The notes under the pieces are model-generated. The model made no database searches and was not told the origin of the DNA. It saw nothing but the letters and a program-made list of their open reading frames with translations. The translations under genes were made by a program, and so were the position numbers. Positions 61,824 to 64,000 of a stretch of DNA of 64,000 nt are shown in pieces. The stretch is taken from contig NZ_CP064703.1 of the NCBI RefSeq assembly GCF_023101085.1, positions 682,001-746,000 on the forward strand. Reading direction: 5' to 3'. This DNA is from Bradyrhizobium sp. 170 (lineage in GTDB: Bacteria; Pseudomonadota; Alphaproteobacteria; Rhizobiales; Xanthobacteraceae). Position 1 is the first letter of the stretch. Each line of letters begins with the position of its first letter.

Positions 61824-62337
61824 CCTGAAGCGCAAGGACAGATTGCCGCTCGCGGGTGCGACCCATTGGCACGACGGGCAAATCAGCAAAAGCTGTCCAG
61901 CCCCTTCACGAAAAATATTCCGCTTCACGCGCAACCCAAATCAACGCCATAACTCCGCGCATCTCATCCACCAAAGGGGCGTTGGCCACGTCACGAACGC
62001 GCGGTGAGATGCGGTGGACGCGAATGGCGCAGCTGACGTTGGCGCCTGACGCGGACGGCGAAGTCGTGTGGTTCTGACGCCGCGGTGCTGGCGTCAAGCT
62101 CGTGAGAAGCAAGCTTCTTGGGGGCGACGGTGGCAAAAGAGCCGTTCACCGGGAAGAGCACGAAGTAAGCCGTAACCCATCGCGCAGGGAAAGCCGGGAT
62201 GCCTCCGCTGGACCTGTATGCTCGTGTGAGTCTTCTTATGCGCAAATTGCACACGAGACCGCGGGTGCAGCGTGCACCCGGCTTTCCCTGCGCCCTTTGT
62301 TTTTGTGGAGGGCGGAAGCTTAAGCAAAGCTCGGGCG
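61824..62337. repeat. Long dispersed repeat, copy B
   Basis: Second copy of the element at 9533-10036, same orientation, about 512 bp, again directly after a gene. It keeps the three-way junction: P1 arms 62182-62195 and 62280-62293 (now fully paired), P2 arms CTCGTGTG (62221-62228) and CACACGAG (62250-62257), and P3 arms GGGTGCA (62263-62269) and TGCACCC (62273-62279). At one P1 position copy A has G-C where copy B has A-T, and at the next copy A has G-T where copy B has G-C, so pairing is kept while sequence drifts. No open frame is preserved between copies. Confidence 0.85.
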
Positions 62338-62558
62338 CTTCATGCCGCGAGAACGCCGACGCATACCCTCTCGCTGTTTGACAGTTGAATCCGAACGATG
62401 ACCTCGTAACGAGGGGGCGTGACGTGGATGGACCAATCGCATTTCCGGCTTCAGTGGCCGCCTCGTCAATGGCGGCAAGCATGTGAGCCAGTTCATATCC
62501 GGTTGCGATCGAAAAACGCTTAAATTGCGAACAAAGTAAGATGCCACAGGAGGTTGCC

Positions 62559-62870
62559 ATGTGTCTCTGTAGCCTGATGATCGCATCCGCATGCGTCTTT
62601 GCCTTTTCTGGCTTTGCCGGCACCGCTTCAGCGCAGGACGGGCCCCTGCAGAACACGGATCGGCCGGGCAGTGATTTCCGCAACATCGCCCTCAGGGGCA
62701 ATTCGGGAGCTTGTGGGGAACTCTGCCGCACGACACGCGGCTGCCGCGCATGGACGTTCGTCAAACCCGGCATCCAGGGGGCATCTGCCCGTTGCTGGCT
62801 GAAGAGCGTGGTCCCCGCCGCCGTCCGCAACTCGTGCTGCACGTCTGGCGTGGTTAGAATAATTGACTGA
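62559..62870 (+). CDS. Small secreted PAN/Apple-like protein
   Basis: A 103-aa protein with a signal peptide (LMIASACVFAFSGFAGTASA, cleavage near ASA-QD). The mature region, DRPGSDFRNIALRGNSGACG, CGELCRTTRGCRAWTFVKPG, CWLKSVVPAAVRNSCCTSGV, follows the cysteine spacing of a PAN/Apple domain (DF-, C-x3-C-x5-C-A-F/W-, C-W-L-K). Such domains bind carbohydrate or protein. ATG 62559 has AGGAGG five bases upstream. Stand-alone gene, probably periplasmic. Confidence 0.82.
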   Translation: MCLCSLMIASACVFAFSGFAGTASAQDGPLQNTDRPGSDFRNIALRGNSGACGELCRTTRGCRAWTFVKPGIQGASARCWLKSVVPAAVRNSCCTSGVVRIID

Positions 62871-62919
62871 CCTACCTTTCCCAAGGAGATCAGTCCCCCA
62901 ACATGCGCACCGCAATTTG

Positions 62920-63240
62920 CTACATCTGAATATCGGGCCTGAAGATGGCCCGAACCGTCCATTTCATCTGCGGCTGACTTTGTCTGACGCAGAAACGGCC
63001 GTCGACAACGGGCACTTTGATAATCGAAGCACGCTTGTTGCCGCAGCAATGTTGGAGGCTGTCAGGGAAACCCGGCTGGTAGATGTAGAAGCGGGCATAG
63101 AAAGGTTCAACGGTGACCATCAGGTCGATCGAATTCATGCCGCGCGGAATCTTGTCGCGCAGGTCAACCAGTCGGTCGCCGGGATTGCAGGTCACGGCGG
63201 CCATGATCAGGAGCCAATTCATCCCGACAGAGTAAGCCAT
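62920..63240 (-). CDS. Hypothetical 106-aa protein
   Basis: A reading frame whose codons favour G/C in the third position as in real genes here (MAYSVGMNWLLIMAAVTCNP at the N terminus, and KIPRGMNSIDLMVTVEPFYA, CVRQSQPQMKWTVRAIFRPD). The N terminus is weakly hydrophobic; three cysteines. No good ribosome-binding site precedes ATG 63240, and a terminator lies just upstream, so it would need its own promoter. Family unknown; it may be a degraded gene. Confidence 0.42.
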   Translation of the reverse strand: MAYSVGMNWLLIMAAVTCNPGDRLVDLRDKIPRGMNSIDLMVTVEPFYARFYIYQPGFPDSLQHCCGNKRASIIKVPVVDGRFCVRQSQPQMKWTVRAIFRPDIQM

Positions 63241-63256
63241 TTCGTGCAGAGCAAAA

Positions 63257-63274
63257 GACCGCCCAAGGGCGGTC
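63257..63274 (-). terminator. Terminator of the DUF892 gene
   Basis: GACCGCCC-AA-GGGCGGTC, an eight-bp perfect stem followed on the minus strand by TTTTGC. It lies about 77 bases after the DUF892 stop. Confidence 0.75.
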
Positions 63275-63350
63275 TCCCTGCAGTTCTGTCAGGGACGATC
63301 AGGCTGCACGGATCGCAGCGTCATATGCCCGTGCGCGTACTTGCCAGCGA

Positions 63351-63845
63351 TTACGCCGCCAGCGCGTCCGGATTGACTTCGCCCTTGGCGATGTCGGTGA
63401 GAATGGCGTCGGCCTCTTTCTCTTCCAAAAGGCTGTCGTGCAACAGCATCTGGTCATCACGCAGGTCGAGCTGGCCGGCAAGTGCGGCGGCCGAGCCGTA
63501 GGCGGCGATCTCGTAGTGCTCGAGTTTCTGGGCGGATGCGATCAGGCCCGCATCGCGAAGATCATCTCCCTCCAGGATGGCGAGCATCTTGCGGGTTTCG
63601 CGGATGAGCGCCTGCATGGCCTGATCGACATGCGCCGCCGGGTCGGCGCCGTGGTTGCGAAGGATGCTGATAAGGCGTTCCTTCTGCCGCATTGTCTCCG
63701 CATGATGGTCCACCAGGGCATCCTTCAACGCCGGGTGGGACGCGGCTGCCGCCATGCGCAACAGCGCTTCCGAAAGCTGCTCCTCGACACTCACCAGTTC
63801 CTGAAGCTCGGCGAGGTACATGTCCTTGAAATTGCTGATTTCCAT
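63351..63845 (-). CDS. DUF892 (YciE/YciF) ferritin-like protein
   Basis: A 164-aa protein of the DUF892 family: a four-helix bundle resembling ferritins/rubrerythrins, induced in several bacteria by osmotic or general stress. Conserved pieces: FKDMYLAELQELVSVEEQLS at the start, the helix HHAETMRQKERLISILRNHG, ASAQKLEHYEIAAYGSAAAL and HDSLLEEKEADAILTDIAKG, with E/H residues in the metal-site positions. ATG 63845 has AAAGGA upstream; longer in-frame starts add a tail without family character. Metal binding is likely but its role is not settled. Confidence 0.92.
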   Translation of the reverse strand: MEISNFKDMYLAELQELVSVEEQLSEALLRMAAAASHPALKDALVDHHAETMRQKERLISILRNHGADPAAHVDQAMQALIRETRKMLAILEGDDLRDAGLIASAQKLEHYEIAAYGSAAALAGQLDLRDDQMLLHDSLLEEKEADAILTDIAKGEVNPDALAA

Positions 63846-64000
63846 GACGAAATCCTTTTGTAGGATGTGTACGAGACTTCCGGGCGCGTCGCTGATTTTC
63901 GGAAGGGCCGGCACGAGCCCGGCTGCTTTTTCGCTTTCGAGGCCCCGCGATGTCTTTTCAACGAGACCGCGGCGCATCTGGTTCCGGGGCGTGGGCAAGG

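Noticed and set aside
61856..63049. Frames of 73 to 352 codons across the second long repeat, including one running antisense through the PAN-like gene
   Set aside because: Their sequence is repeat-derived and differs in frame from copy A. The long one is a shadow.
1..64000. CRISPR arrays, prophage or complete insertion sequences
   Set aside because: Repeats found are isolated palindromes or two- to three-copy dispersed elements without regular spacers, cas genes, transposases or phage structural genes.
63846..64000. In-frame N-terminal extension of the DUF892 protein to 63998
   Set aside because: The added 51 residues lack family character, while ATG 63845 has a good ribosome-binding site and the family's usual start.

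Overview
The window reads as chromosomal DNA of a high-GC alphaproteobacterium of the Bradyrhizobium/Rhodopseudomonas/Nitrobacter group. Supporting this are an F0 ATP synthase operon (atpI-B-E-F'-F) separate from F1, 5-aminolevulinate synthase (the C4 heme pathway) with a perfect FixK/FNR box upstream, the gene order murA-DUF2948-hisD-UPF0262-LMW phosphatase-maf-yacG, and several families of short palindromic intergenic repeats common in these genomes. I see no complete prophage, insertion sequence or CRISPR array. The assignment rests on gene content, not on a database search.

Layout. 0.1-2.0 kb: a NarL-type response regulator and small secreted or hypothetical proteins. 2.0-7.5 kb: a frameshifted LysR regulator divergent from a periplasmic molybdenum aldehyde oxidase operon (paoABC-like) followed by a Tat-exported cupin. 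8.1-9.4 kb: a LolC/E-type permease with no ATPase beside it. 9.4-10.2 kb: three repeat families in one intergenic region, including a ~505-bp element with a second copy at 61.8-62.3 kb. 10.3-13.7 kb: thrC, an M16 processing peptidase and a GNAT acetyltransferase. 14.4-17.1 kb: the F0 operon on the minus strand. 17.3-22.3 kb: a thioredoxin-fold isomerase, a YjbQ-family protein, an MHS-type transporter and small membrane proteins.

22.4-32.9 kb looks like one functional locus for acetate (or a similar short-chain acid): ActP symporter and its DUF4212 partner, an unrecognised 206-aa protein, a DEDDh exonuclease-CBS-DUF294 fusion, a LuxR-type response regulator, a HAD phosphatase, and a giant SLC5-STAC-PAS histidine kinase-receiver. 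The last and the regulator match the CrbS/CrbR (MxtR/ErdR) acetate-switch system.

33.0-43.6 kb: hemA, an MBL hydrolase, a chemoreceptor, an Omp25-like porin, a pair of exported glycosidases (GH1 and GH16) and an HD-GYP protein. 43.7-45.0 kb: a small decayed integration site at tRNA-Thr, comprising an N-terminal integrase fragment, a Crp-like regulator and a diverged copy of the tRNA 3' end. 45.6-47.7 kb: a cyclic-nucleotide-domain flavoprotein followed by a UBP zinc-finger protein whose natural start appears to require a -1 frameshift at A_AAA_AAG. 47.9-57.5 kb: hydrolase and reductase genes, then murA, DUF2948, hisD, UPF0262, phosphatase, amidase, maf, yacG and tRNA-Phe. 57.6-64 kb: two secreted hypotheticals, a GGDEF-EAL protein, the second long repeat, a PAN-like secreted protein and a DUF892 ferritin-like protein.

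The observations I would follow first are the frameshift in the UBP gene, the long repeat with a covarying three-way-junction fold, the acetate locus with its exonuclease-CBS-nucleotidyltransferase fusion, and the tRNA-Thr integration scar.
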